In this document: positions 16,253 to 25,226 of the stretch, piece after piece
Position numbering within the stretch: the first letter of the stretch is position 1
How the letters are laid out: every line of letters begins with the position of its first letter
Assembly (NCBI GenBank): GCA_963663525.2
Contig: CAXXHC010000004.1
Coordinates: forward strand, 372,001 to 436,000
Direction: 5' to 3'
Length of the DNA: 64,000 bases
From: G963663525 sp963663525
Lineage (GTDB): Bacteria > Myxococcota_A > SURF-8 > G963663525
Position numbers and translations under genes: made by a program
Notes under the pieces: generated by a model
What the model was told of the DNA's origin: nothing
What the model saw: the letters and a program-made list of their open reading frames with translations, nothing else
Database searches by the model: none

Positions 16253-19200
16253 ATGAATCGGAGATTTTCCTCAACGGCAAGCTTGTTTATCGCCGTCCTG
16301 TTTTTCCTGACCGTATTCGTTTCGGTTGGATGCGACGAATCCTCGGAATCCAACCCAAATGGGGGAGATAACCCTTCTACCGGAACCGAATGTACCCCGC
16401 CCAATCACGATGAGTGCGACCAGTCCGACGGAAACTGGGTATGCTCCAGCGAGGGGCGCTGCATCGATCGCGGCCCGTGCTCCAGTGACGCCGATTGCCA
16501 GTCGTGGCGCACCGGATACAACGCAGCGACATGCAACAGCGGCCTTTGCAATTGGGGCGGTATCACCGACGGCGACCAGGACCAAGATTCCGACGTCACC
16601 GCCTCCGACGGCTGCAAGTACCTGGGGTACGCCTTCAGCGGAACGTATTGCGGAGATACCGCGACGCTGTATGTGAATACCAACGGCGAGGGTATCGGAG
16701 ATGTGTACTGGCTTGAGGAAGATCTCTACGGCGTCGTGTCCTCGGGCTGTGCGGTGAGTTTCGAAGACTCCGATTGCACTGGAACCATTGACCACGGTGT
16801 CCTGACACTTTCCTGTCCCTCTTGCGACGATGGAAGCATCAACATTATCGAGACGCAGGGCGGATCGCTCTCCGTCGATCCCACGGCCCAGGATTACGGC
16901 AATGTTGAACGAAATGCGACAAAGAGCAATGATTTCAAACTTTCCGCTATCACCGCAGACGTAACCATCACCAAAGTCGTGCTTGGTGCTGATTCCAGTT
17001 CGAATTTCGTCATTGCCGATCAGGACGCCTGGACCAACTCGGTGGTTTCCGCCGGTTCCTACAAAAACCTGACCGTCCGATACACCTGCAACTTCTCCGA
17101 AACCGCCGAGCGGGTGAAGGAAGAAGCGACAGTGTACATTTTCTCGGACGACCCCGACCAGCAGGTCCATATCATTAGTATCTGGACAACACCCAAAGTG
17201 GACGTCAACATCACGGTGGCTCCAGACGCGATCCATTTCGGATCGTCAGCCGTCGAATACGACAATGAGCGGGTGTTCCAGATCAAAAACACGGCGGGTG
17301 CACCCGGGCAGGTGAAGGGAATCGCCATGGGCGAGGATGCCCAGGGCAACGTCTGGGATGGCAACGGAGCCTTCAAACTGATGCCTTTCACCCCGGAAAA
17401 CAATCCTCCGTTCGTGATCGATTCCGGTGACGTCGTGAATGTTTACGTCAATTTCCGCCCCATTCAAGGCGTCCACCGGTCGGGTGTCACATACGACGGC
17501 CAGATCATTGTGACGTATCTGGATTCGGAAGACAAACCCAAAACGAAGCTCGTAACCCTGATTGGGCGGGTTGAAGAAGTCCGTCCTGCTTGCATCGACA
17601 TCCAACCCCTCGAAGGCAGCGCCGGTTTCTTCGGTATGGGCGAATATGCAGGACCGGGCATCAACTTCGGCATGTCGCAGATTGGCGCGGTCAGCACGCG
17701 CGTGCTTTCCATCAGCAACTGCGGTGACCTGCCGTTGAAGATCGAGAACATCGCCTGGAATCCAGCCGGATGGAATCCCCCGTTGATGTGGCCGTTTTCG
17801 ACGGTTCCTGCCTTTTTCGAGGATATGAACACGTTCCACGCTTATACTTTGCAACGGCAGGATACGATCTTTCTCAACATCAACTTCCTGCCCGTCGCGG
17901 AATCGGGATCGGACCCTCTGATGGCCGCCTATTCGGGACAGATCATCGTTACCTCCGACGCCGAAACCGGCAACAACGTTCCTGCAGGTATCCCTGAAGG
18001 GGCCTGCGATCCTGCCAACGGCAACGCGGACTGCGCGAGCATGGTCGGCGATTGTATGTGCGTCAATTGGGGTGGCGAGAACCTCTGTCAGTGCCAGAAT
18101 CCACAAAATATTGCTGTGGGCGTTCGGGGCTCCGGTGCGCGGCGCGATATCGAGGTACTTCCCTCGAAGGTTGAATTCGGTTTGATTACGCTGGGTTGCA
18201 AGAGCCGCCCGCAAATCATCACCGTGTATAACTTGGGTGATCTTCCCCTGGATGTCGAGGATATTCGCATCGGCAACGGCTCGGATGCCACGTTTATTCT
18301 CAAAAACCTCCCGACCTTGCCCATGCAGATCGGTGGTTCCGGTAACATGCAGAGCGTTTCGTTCATGGTGCAGTTCGAGCCGACGTTCGAAGGCGAGCAC
18401 GTCGGGCGCGTCGAGGTGGTTTCCGACGACGAAGACGAGCAGATGTACGTGGTTCCGCTGCTTGGCGAAGGCACGCGAATTTCTCACCAGGAAGACGAAT
18501 TCACGCAGATCGACCACCCCATGGTAGACCTTTTGTGGGTCGTGGACCATTCCGGGTCGATGAGCGAAGAGCAACAACTGCTTCGAGACAATTTTGATGA
18601 ATTCATCCATGAGGCTGTGACCTGGGATGCCGACATGAACGTCGCACTGACAACCTGTGACATGGAAGAGGCCGAGGGCGGCGATATGGGCGAGTTCCAG
18701 GGTTCGCCGAAAATCATCAATTTCGGAGCTCCGGATGGCTCAGGCATGAGCGCCAGCGAAGCAATAGCAGCGTTTAAAGACAATACTGAGGAAGGTTCAG
18801 GCAGCGGTACCGAAAAAGGTCTGGCCGCCGGGCACGCCGCGCTCTCTCCACCGATGATGACGGAAACCGAGCAGAACCCCGGTCCCAATGACATCTTTAT
18901 TCGCGACGACGCCAAACTTACGATCATTTTCGTTTCCGACGAAGAAGATCAGTCCATCCCTGATACCGACTTTTACGTGGATTTCTTCAAGTCGAAAAAG
19001 GGATACCAGAACGTAAACCTGCTGGAAATCTACGCCATCGTCGGAGATCCTGCTCCCGAAAATGGTTGCGGTGACGCGAATAGCTCGACAGGAGCCTCGG
19101 CCACGGCAGGCAATCGTTACGTCGAAGTGGCTGACCGCTGCAACCCGCACTCCAACGAGCATTTCGTCTCCATCTGCGATCGCGACTGGGGTCCGGTTTT

Positions 19201-19435
19201 CTCAACCATCGCTGAAAACGTTTTCGAGTTGCGTTACCAGTTCCCGCTGTCCCGCTGGCCGGAACCCGATACCGTCAAAGTCTCCGTCGGTCATCCCCCG
19301 ACAGTGGAAGTCGAGCGTATTTATGAGGGCTGGGAATACGACGACCTTGACAACTCGATCATCTTCGATGCAGACCACGTGCCGCAGCCGGGGGATACGA
19401 TCCTCGTCGATTACGAAGCGGAGTGCTACCAGTAA
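16253..19435 (+). CDS. Lipoprotein with choice-of-anchor-D repeats and a von Willebrand factor A domain
   Basis: A 1060-residue surface protein. The signal ends at 'VSVGC' (lipobox Cys about 27). A Cys-rich stretch (about 45-100) is followed by a 'DGDQDQDSD' linker. Several immunoglobulin-like ASH/choice-of-anchor-D units (about 205-750) repeat 'VDPTAQDYGNV', 'APDAIHFGS' and 'LPSKVEFGLITLG'. A vWA domain (about 760-965) has the MIDAS motif DHSGSMS and 'IIFVSDEEDQS', and a C-terminal beta domain of about 85 residues follows. It is probably anchored in the outer membrane as an adhesin or binding protein; the partner is unknown. It ends in a strong terminator. Confidence 0.82.
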   Translation: MNRRFSSTASLFIAVLFFLTVFVSVGCDESSESNPNGGDNPSTGTECTPPNHDECDQSDGNWVCSSEGRCIDRGPCSSDADCQSWRTGYNAATCNSGLCNWGGITDGDQDQDSDVTASDGCKYLGYAFSGTYCGDTATLYVNTNGEGIGDVYWLEEDLYGVVSSGCAVSFEDSDCTGTIDHGVLTLSCPSCDDGSINIIETQGGSLSVDPTAQDYGNVERNATKSNDFKLSAITADVTITKVVLGADSSSNFVIADQDAWTNSVVSAGSYKNLTVRYTCNFSETAERVKEEATVYIFSDDPDQQVHIISIWTTPKVDVNITVAPDAIHFGSSAVEYDNERVFQIKNTAGAPGQVKGIAMGEDAQGNVWDGNGAFKLMPFTPENNPPFVIDSGDVVNVYVNFRPIQGVHRSGVTYDGQIIVTYLDSEDKPKTKLVTLIGRVEEVRPACIDIQPLEGSAGFFGMGEYAGPGINFGMSQIGAVSTRVLSISNCGDLPLKIENIAWNPAGWNPPLMWPFSTVPAFFEDMNTFHAYTLQRQDTIFLNINFLPVAESGSDPLMAAYSGQIIVTSDAETGNNVPAGIPEGACDPANGNADCASMVGDCMCVNWGGENLCQCQNPQNIAVGVRGSGARRDIEVLPSKVEFGLITLGCKSRPQIITVYNLGDLPLDVEDIRIGNGSDATFILKNLPTLPMQIGGSGNMQSVSFMVQFEPTFEGEHVGRVEVVSDDEDEQMYVVPLLGEGTRISHQEDEFTQIDHPMVDLLWVVDHSGSMSEEQQLLRDNFDEFIHEAVTWDADMNVALTTCDMEEAEGGDMGEFQGSPKIINFGAPDGSGMSASEAIAAFKDNTEEGSGSGTEKGLAAGHAALSPPMMTETEQNPGPNDIFIRDDAKLTIIFVSDEEDQSIPDTDFYVDFFKSKKGYQNVNLLEIYAIVGDPAPENGCGDANSSTGASATAGNRYVEVADRCNPHSNEHFVSICDRDWGPVFSTIAENVFELRYQFPLSRWPEPDTVKVSVGHPPTVEVERIYEGWEYDDLDNSIIFDADHVPQPGDTILVDYEAECYQ

Positions 19436-19459
19436 GCACGAGAATACGTAGTTCTTTCA

Positions 19460-19489
19460 ACCCCTTACGATCAACGTAAGGGGTTTTTT
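19460..19489 (+). terminator. Rho-independent terminator of the vWA lipoprotein gene
   Basis: A 9-bp stem ACCCCTTACG/CGTAAGGGG with TTTTTT immediately after it, 25 bases downstream of the stop codon. Confidence 0.85.
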
Positions 19490-19516
19490 CGTGGTCGATT
19501 TTCCATGAAATTTCGC

Positions 19517-19542
19517 GCAGGTCGGGTGAAAATCACCCGATC
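19517..19542. repeat. GTAGGTCGGG-family hairpin, half unit
   Basis: GCAGGTCGGGTGA...TCACCCGA hairpin, the same family as 30584, 33777, 43658 and 60115. Confidence 0.65.
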
Positions 19543-19595
19543 AATAAGTGTAAGCACGTAGAATTGACTTGTGACGAATAGACAGGACTCTGAGG

Positions 19596-19800
19596 CAGGG
19601 CGATTCAATTCTAGATTTAGCCCGCATTATTCATGAGGATCGTAGCGAGACGCCGAAAACCGAAGATATTTCATGAAGTTGGACCGATTTTCACCCGCAG
19701 GCATACTTTACAGTCTGTCGAGGATGAAAATTGGGAAACAATTGAAAGATCGAGGATTTTCAAGTCGCAGTAGATTCTTCATGAATTATGCGGGTTAGCA
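19596..19800. repeat. Segment bounded by imperfect inverted repeats
   Basis: TAGCCCGCATTATTCATGA (from about 19618) and its inverted partner TTCATGAATTATGCGGGTTA (ending about 19797) bound about 180 bases. Just outside on the left (19596-19615) is another copy of GGGCGATTCAATTCT, the edge motif of the repeat at 19799 and 38801. No gene is visible here. Confidence 0.5.
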
Positions 19801-19970
19801 CGAACCTGACTCGTTAGATGAAGGAAAGGGTGCCCGGGTCTTCGATCCGGAATGGATCGATGGCCAGGATTCCTTGTGTTTTCACGGCCATTCGCCTTGC
19901 GGCGAAAGACCGTGACACCCGCGAAAGTACTTGGAGGGGGGTAAATCCTTCAAGAATTGAATCGTCCTGG
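19799..19970 (-). repeat. About 170-bp interspersed repeat (GGGCGATTCAATTCT family), copy 1
   Basis: The reverse complement of this stretch matches 38801-38980 over most of its length: GCGATTCAATTCT edge, 'GGTCTTTCGCCG..AGGCGAATGGCC', 'CCATCGATCC.TTCCGGATC' and 'GAAGACCCGGGCACCCTTT'. Internal palindromes surround GGCGAA and GATCCGG. Short open frames across it are the repeat itself, not genes. Confidence 0.75.
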
Positions 19971-20021
19971 CCATTGCGGAGGATAACAAGTCTATCGTTC
20001 GAAGTTAGGGGGGGAATCGTA

Positions 20022-21254
20022 TCAGCCGAAATGGTAGCCTTTGGGAATGACCACGACGCCGCCTTCGCTGATGATGAACCGCTTGATGTCCTCGTCTCGA
20101 TTGTAACCGATGACGGTTCCCTCGGGGATGTGGACGTTTTTGTCGATAATGACCTTGCGTAGCTTCGAATGTCTTCCGACGAATACTCCCGCAAACAGGA
20201 TCGAATCCTCGACCGTGGAGAAACTGTTGACCTTCACGCCGGGACCGATGATGGAGCGCGTGACGGTGCCTCCCGAAACGATGGCACCGTTGCTCATCAG
20301 CGATTCGAGAACCTGCCCGCGTCGTTCCTCCTGAGTCCAGACCGTCTTCGCCGGAGGTTTTTGGGGAATATTCGTACGGATGGTCCAGTCATCGTCGTAA
20401 AGATCGAAGCAGGGATTGACGTTGACGAGATCCATCGAGGCGGAATAGTAGCTGTCGAGCGTTCCGATATCCTGCCAGTAGGAGCGATCCTTGCGGTTTT
20501 CGTCTTCGAACGGATAGGCGAACACTCGGTAGATGTCGAGCATCCCCGGAATGATGTTTTTGCCGAAGTCGTGCTCGGTGTCCTTTTTCGCGTCCATCGA
20601 TACTTCACGGACGAGGGGAGCGGTCGTGAAGATGTAAATCCCCATGCTGGCCAGGCAATATCCCGGTTTTCCTGGGATTTCGGGCGGATCGTCGGATTTT
20701 TCGTGAAACGCCTTGACCTTCCAGTTCTCGTCGATTTCACATACACCCAACCTCTTGGCTTCCTCCTTTGGAACCTCCATCGTCGAGATCGTCAAATCGG
20801 CCTTGTGGTCCAGATGGCTCCCAAGCATTTTGGAGTAGTCCATTTTATAAATGTGGTCGCCGGAAAGGATCAGGACGAATTCCGTCGGGTGATTGCCCAT
20901 CAGGTTGACATTCTGGAAGATCGCGTCGGCGGTTCCTTCGTACCAGCGGTCTCGGGCCCGGCGCTGGGGAGGCACGCTATAAAGGAATTCCCCAAGTTCG
21001 GAGGAGAAAATGTTCCATCCCTGGTGCAGGTGCTCGTCGAGGGACTGGCTTTTGTACTGTGTCAGCATGTAAATGCGTCGAAATCCCGAATTGACGCAAT
21101 TGGACAGTGTGAAGTCGATGATCCGGTAATTTCCGCCGAACGGGACGGAAGGCTTGGAGCGGACCGTGGTCAGGGGATAGAGGCGGCTTCCTTCTCCGCC
21201 CGCGAGGATCATTGTCACCGTTTTTCGCATGATGCTCGACCAGTATCGTCGCAT
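20022..21254 (-). CDS. glgC: Glucose-1-phosphate adenylyltransferase
   Basis: A 410-residue enzyme making ADP-glucose from ATP and glucose-1-phosphate, the committed step of glycogen synthesis. The N-terminal nucleotidyltransferase domain shows 'ILAGGEGSRLYPLT', 'SKPSVPFGGNYRIIDF', 'GTADAIFQN' and 'LSGDHIYKMDY'. A C-terminal left-handed beta-helix begins near 290 ('SNGAIVSGGTVTRSIIGPGV'). Length and motifs are normal. The start at 21254 has GGAGGA 6 bases upstream. No other glycogen gene lies nearby. Confidence 0.94.
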   Translation of the reverse strand: MRRYWSSIMRKTVTMILAGGEGSRLYPLTTVRSKPSVPFGGNYRIIDFTLSNCVNSGFRRIYMLTQYKSQSLDEHLHQGWNIFSSELGEFLYSVPPQRRARDRWYEGTADAIFQNVNLMGNHPTEFVLILSGDHIYKMDYSKMLGSHLDHKADLTISTMEVPKEEAKRLGVCEIDENWKVKAFHEKSDDPPEIPGKPGYCLASMGIYIFTTAPLVREVSMDAKKDTEHDFGKNIIPGMLDIYRVFAYPFEDENRKDRSYWQDIGTLDSYYSASMDLVNVNPCFDLYDDDWTIRTNIPQKPPAKTVWTQEERRGQVLESLMSNGAIVSGGTVTRSIIGPGVKVNSFSTVEDSILFAGVFVGRHSKLRKVIIDKNVHIPEGTVIGYNRDEDIKRFIISEGGVVVIPKGYHFG

Positions 21255-21438
21255 TTTGATCCTCCAATCCGTTCACGCTATGCCATGTCAAGACGGGATA
21301 GCGGTTTACCTTGAATCGTGGTTTCCACTTTAAAAGCAACGACGAGAAAAAGAAATGAGATTTTCGCGAAAAATCGCTCGAAAACGCGCCCTTCCAGGAT
21401 TTTAACCGGATTTATCTCCAGTTTTTCATCCAAGAGGT

Positions 21439-21548
21439 AAAACGCTCATGGAGAGTGATTTGCGAAGCAAATTGTATCGAACCATAGCGTTTTTCGTACG
21501 GATTCCTCGATACACCGCCCTTACGGGCGGCACTCGGAATGAGCGGAC
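21439..21548 (-). repeat. Diverged internal fragment of the GGTGCATCA MITE-like element
   Basis: It shares the internal block of the elements at 45550 and 56037: AACGCTCATGG.GAGTGATT, the GATTTGC/GCAAAT palindrome, CCTCGATACACCGCCCT, the GCCC/GGGC hairpin and CACTCGGA.TGAGCGG. The terminal GGTGCATCA repeats are missing, so it looks like a decayed copy. The rest of the 21255-21908 gap may contain the left end of the IS91-like module but shows no gene. Confidence 0.7.
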
Positions 21549-21908
21549 TTATCATAATATTCTCAGTCATGTTAGACCTTTATAAAACTGGGGATGGGTC
21601 AGGTTTTCTTCCGGATTTTTCATTCCGGCAAATGGCGGCGATCCTGTGAAAAGCGAAATGCATTGCTGTATTAAGGGCAGGTTTTGTACGAAGCCGCTTC
21701 GCGGCAGTTTTTAGCCCCTGCCTGTCCGTAAGTTCTTGCTCGACTCCAGCCATATTTTTGTGATCGTATCCTGCGTTGAAGCCCTTTGGCGCGTTTGCAA
21801 TCTTCCCGTTTTCTCCCGCAATACCTTGCCTGAATTCCCATGACCCCGACATCCTTGTGATTTCAGTCGTCCGATTTCCGGGCGGCGTCAATCACGAGGA
21901 GGAGACTC

Positions 21909-22751
21909 ATGGGACATCTCAAAGAAAGAATGAGCGAGGATCTTTTACGGTACGGGCTGCGCCTTGCCACGCGCAAACAGTATCTGAACCACGCCGAATC
22001 GTATGTCCGACATTTCAAGCGATCGCCGGATCAACTGGGCGCGGCTGAAATTGAGGCATGGATCCGGCACCTGGCGAGAGCGGAAAAGCGACCGGACAGT
22101 TTCCGGCAGCAGGCGCTGATGGCGCTCAAGTTTCTCTATTTCGTGACGCTGGATCGTCCAGGTGTCGCAGCCTGTTTTCTTTCTCCCGGCAAGCCGGGAC
22201 CGGTTCCCGATCCGCTCACGAAGAGCGAGATGGACCGGCTGTTTGAGGGCGTTGCCTCTGAGCTTCACAAAACGGTTTTGATCGTAGCATTCGGCGGCGG
22301 TTTGCGCCTGGGCGAGACCTGTCGCCTGAGGACGGGGGATATCGATAGCAAAAGGATGCTGATCCGCCTGACTTCTTCAAACAGCGCCTGGCCCCAATTC
22401 GTTCCGCTTCACTCGGAAACTCTCACAACCCTGCGCCGGTGGTGGCGCGACACTAGGCCTCGAACGGATCTGCTTTTCACACGCGATGGCCATGACAATC
22501 CCTTGACTCCCGGTCCCATGCAAAAGGCAATCAGGCAAGCTGCAATGGATGGAGGTTTCGATTATACGACGATCGAGAAGACACTGCGCTATTCCTTCTT
22601 CAGGCATCGCCTGACGCAAGCAGACAACCCACGCGAGGTCAGGCACATCCTGCGCTGCACCTCCATCCGTCTCGTCCTGGCCAGTTTCATCACTCGGAAG
22701 AAAGCAACATCTTTCCATGCATGCGAAGCCGTGAAAGGAGGCCGGATATGA
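21909..22751 (+). CDS. Degenerate tyrosine recombinase of the IS91-like element
   Basis: A 280-residue integrase-like protein with an N-terminal SAM-like core-binding domain (about 1-90) and a catalytic domain from about 95. The first catalytic Arg is present ('FGGGLRLGETCRLRTGDID'). The C-terminal part is abnormal: where the partner gene has HSFRHSFATH and LGHASLSTT.IYTH, this one has 'TLRYSFFRHRL' and then no recognisable GH or nucleophilic Tyr. I infer an inactive or accessory recombinase. Its stop overlaps the start of the second recombinase, suggesting coupled translation. Confidence 0.75.
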   Translation: MGHLKERMSEDLLRYGLRLATRKQYLNHAESYVRHFKRSPDQLGAAEIEAWIRHLARAEKRPDSFRQQALMALKFLYFVTLDRPGVAACFLSPGKPGPVPDPLTKSEMDRLFEGVASELHKTVLIVAFGGGLRLGETCRLRTGDIDSKRMLIRLTSSNSAWPQFVPLHSETLTTLRRWWRDTRPRTDLLFTRDGHDNPLTPGPMQKAIRQAAMDGGFDYTTIEKTLRYSFFRHRLTQADNPREVRHILRCTSIRLVLASFITRKKATSFHACEAVKGGRI

Positions 22752-23635
22752 GAAGCGCACGTCAACGAATGGTGCGGCAGATGAAGTTGAGAAACCTTTC
22801 CGCCTCCACGCAGGCCGACTATCTGCGCAGGTTGAAAAAACTCGAGCAGCACGTCGGCAAGCAGTTGGGACGAATCAGCCTGGAGGAGATCCGCGACTAC
22901 CTGCTTTATCTTCATGAGAAACGCGGATTCACTCCGGGGAGCGTCAATTCTCATGCCCGGGTTTTTCGCTTTTTCTTTCTCAACGTCATGGACCGCCCCT
23001 GGCCGCTGGCGGCAATACCAGCGGCCAGGGAGCCCAAAACGCTTCCCGTGGTACTTGCGCCTTCGGAAGTCGTCCGTTTTCTAGACGCCGTCCAAAACGT
23101 CAGGTATCGCACGATCTTCCAGGTCATGTACGCTTCCGGTCTACGCGTCTCGGAAGCGGCGAATCTGCGGGCGAGCGACATCGATAGCCAGAGAATGGTC
23201 ATCCGCGTTCGCCAAGGCAAGATGAGCAAAGATCGCTACACCGTGCTGTCTCCGAAACTGCTGCTCATCTTACGGGACTACTGGAGAACATGCAAGCCGG
23301 GAAAACATCAGGCAAACAGTAAGAATCCATGGCTGTTTCCAGGAAGAATTAAGGGACGCTGCATTACGACCACTTCCATCCAAATTGTCTGCAAAAAAAT
23401 CTCCATTCAATCGGGGTTGGCGCCGAGCAAAAAGGTAACGCCTCATAGTTTTCGCCACAGCTTCGCCACCCATATGCTGGAGAACGGCGTCGATCTACGC
23501 ACGATCCAGGTGCTCCTGGGGCACGCTTCCTTATCCACCACGGCCATTTACACCCACATCGCCACGGCGCGCATCGCCGGGATGCAAAGCCCCTTCGACC
23601 TCCTGCCGGGATCGGAGGCGAATCATGGCGAATAG
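22748..23635 (+). CDS. Tyrosine recombinase (XerC/D-like) of the IS91-like element
   Basis: A 295-residue complete tyrosine recombinase. The N-terminal core-binding domain (about 8-95) is followed by a catalytic domain with R in 'ASGLRVSEAANL', HxxR in 'TPHSFRHSFATH', H in 'LLGHASLSTT' and the Tyr nucleophile in 'AIYTH'. The ATG lies in an ATGA overlap with the preceding gene. Its end overlaps the transposase gene by 11 bases. The likely role is resolution or integration of the element; this is inferred from its neighbours. Confidence 0.88.
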   Translation: MRSARQRMVRQMKLRNLSASTQADYLRRLKKLEQHVGKQLGRISLEEIRDYLLYLHEKRGFTPGSVNSHARVFRFFFLNVMDRPWPLAAIPAAREPKTLPVVLAPSEVVRFLDAVQNVRYRTIFQVMYASGLRVSEAANLRASDIDSQRMVIRVRQGKMSKDRYTVLSPKLLLILRDYWRTCKPGKHQANSKNPWLFPGRIKGRCITTTSIQIVCKKISIQSGLAPSKKVTPHSFRHSFATHMLENGVDLRTIQVLLGHASLSTTAIYTHIATARIAGMQSPFDLLPGSEANHGE

Positions 23636-24893
23636 CAGACTCACGACGGCCGAACTTCTCCGGAAGAATTGGGATGAGTTTCTCGGTCTGTACGGCAATC
23701 TCCTGTCGCCCGAGCAGACCAAGGCCGCTCGTGACATCATGGCCTGCCGCACCAACGAGATGGGCGGACACTGCGAGCACAGACGCTGCAACCAATGCGG
23801 ACACGAAACCAAAGGCTACAACTCATGCGGCAATCGCGCCTGCCCCAAATGCGGCGCTCTGGCCTCGGCCACGTGGCTGGCCGGACGCAGAGCCGAGCTC
23901 TTGCCCGTACCGTACTTTCACATCGTCTTCACCATCCCGAAAGAGATAGAGGATTTGGCGCTGATCAACCGGCGCGTGATCTACGACATCCTCTTCAAGA
24001 CCTCGGCGAAAACCATGCTCACGATCGCCGGGGATCCCAGGCATCTGGGCGCGAACATCGGCTTCACCAGCGTGCTGCATACCTGGGGCAGCACCTTGCT
24101 GCATCATCCCCACGTCCATATGATCGTCCCCGGAGGCGGGATTTCGCCCGACGGCAAAAGCTGGGTGACTTGCCGCGAGGACTTCTTTCTGCATGTGAAC
24201 GTTCTGAAGAGTCTCTTCAGGCGATTGTTTCTGGAGGCGCTCAAAAGGGCCTATGAAGCGGGCAAACTGCGTTTTACCGGAAAGTCCGGGAAATTCGCCG
24301 GCCCGAAAGCTTTCGATCGGTTCATCAAAACGCACCGTGGGATGAAATGGCATGTCTACGCCAAAGCGCCCTTCGGCGGGCCGGAGACGACGCTCAACTA
24401 CCTGGCCAGGTACACTCATCGCACGGCCTTCTCCGATCAGCGCTTGATCGCAATGAAAGACGGCAAGGTTTCCTTCCGGTACAAGGATTACAAAAAGGAA
24501 GGGGAAAAGCGCGTCATGACTCTTTCGGCGACCGAATTTATCCGGCGCTTCCTGATGCACGTTCTCCCCAAGGGCTTTACGCGCATCCGGCATTACGGCT
24601 TGCACGCCAACCGCTTTCGGGCGAGGAATATCAAGCGTTGCCGTGACTTGCTCGGCGCGCCGGAACCCGAACCCATCGAGCGATACGACGAGATGAGCTG
24701 GGACGAGCGCTACCTGGCGCTCACCGGGCACGATCCGCTCTTGTGTCCGGTGTGCAAGAAGGGACGGCTGGAACTCGTCACGGAGCATGATAGGCCGGAC
24801 GGCGCACAAAACATGACGGCCTATCCGCCAAACGGAAACGAACTCGGGCAGGCGAAAAGACCGGAAATGGCAGGCGCTTCACCGCCCGTCTGA
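23625..24893 (+). CDS. IS91 family transposase
   Basis: A 422-residue HUH-type transposase. The N-terminal zinc-binding domain has Cys/His clusters 'CEHRRCNQCGHET' and 'CGNRACPKCG' (about 45-75). The IS91/IS801 core follows, with 'VLHTWGSTLLHHPHVHMIVPGGG' (the HxH metal site) and 'ARYTHRTAFSDQRL' (a Tyr in the position expected of the catalytic motif). A C-terminal Cys pair 'CPVCKKGRLELV' is present. IS91 elements move by rolling-circle transposition. The frame is intact, so the element may still be active. Confidence 0.9.
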   Translation: MANSRLTTAELLRKNWDEFLGLYGNLLSPEQTKAARDIMACRTNEMGGHCEHRRCNQCGHETKGYNSCGNRACPKCGALASATWLAGRRAELLPVPYFHIVFTIPKEIEDLALINRRVIYDILFKTSAKTMLTIAGDPRHLGANIGFTSVLHTWGSTLLHHPHVHMIVPGGGISPDGKSWVTCREDFFLHVNVLKSLFRRLFLEALKRAYEAGKLRFTGKSGKFAGPKAFDRFIKTHRGMKWHVYAKAPFGGPETTLNYLARYTHRTAFSDQRLIAMKDGKVSFRYKDYKKEGEKRVMTLSATEFIRRFLMHVLPKGFTRIRHYGLHANRFRARNIKRCRDLLGAPEPEPIERYDEMSWDERYLALTGHDPLLCPVCKKGRLELVTEHDRPDGAQNMTAYPPNGNELGQAKRPEMAGASPPV

Positions 24894-25184
24894 GCTCGTG
24901 TGAAAATACGCTCGTTGCATTACCTGCGTGCCGGATCAGACGGAACCTCCACGAAGAAGACGGGCGCCGTGTGTCCGGAGGGCGAAAAGCAGCCGTCAAT
25001 ACCGCCCAAAGGACCTTCGAAAATGAAAGATCGCAGACGAAAACCATGATTCCCAGGAAGCGCAAACACCATTCTCCCTCTTTTCAACACGGCTCGGAGC
25101 CGAGTCGAACCTTTCAAAACAACCGCACGTCATTCATTCCACATAGCGAGACTTCGGAGTAAAGCGCCTTCGTACAGAGTTCTT

Positions 25185-25217
25185 TTCCGCAATGCGCGCT
25201 TGCGCGCGACTGCGGAA
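25185..25217. other. GC-rich hairpin at the right flank of the IS91-like element
   Basis: TTCCGCA ... TGCGGAA with an inner GCGCGC/GCGCGC, followed on the plus strand by ACTTTTTAA. It could be the origin-end hairpin of the IS91-like element, a plus-strand terminator, or the 3' hairpin of the convergent MFS gene. The 24894-25226 gap holds no gene. Confidence 0.45.
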
Positions 25218-25226
25218 GAAGACTTT

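Larger units (their letters stand above)
21909..24893 (+). mobile_element. IS91-like element: two tyrosine recombinases plus HUH transposase (ends unresolved)
   Basis: Three tightly packed genes: the first two overlap by 4 bases (ATGA) and the second and third by 11. A tyrosine recombinase next to an IS91-type transposase is a known layout in some IS91-family elements (ISSod25-like, as I recall). The true ends (terIS/oriIS) cannot be fixed by eye. Candidate flanks are the GC-rich hairpin at 25185-25217 on the right and the MITE fragment at 21439-21548 on the left. Confidence 0.75.

Noticed and set aside
19814..20194. Small open frames across the 19799-19970 repeat
   Set aside because: Similar short frames arise in the inverted copy at 38801; they follow the repeat, not a gene.
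20169..21314. 381-codon plus-strand frame across glgC
   Set aside because: Antisense shadow; glgC has motifs and a ribosome binding site.
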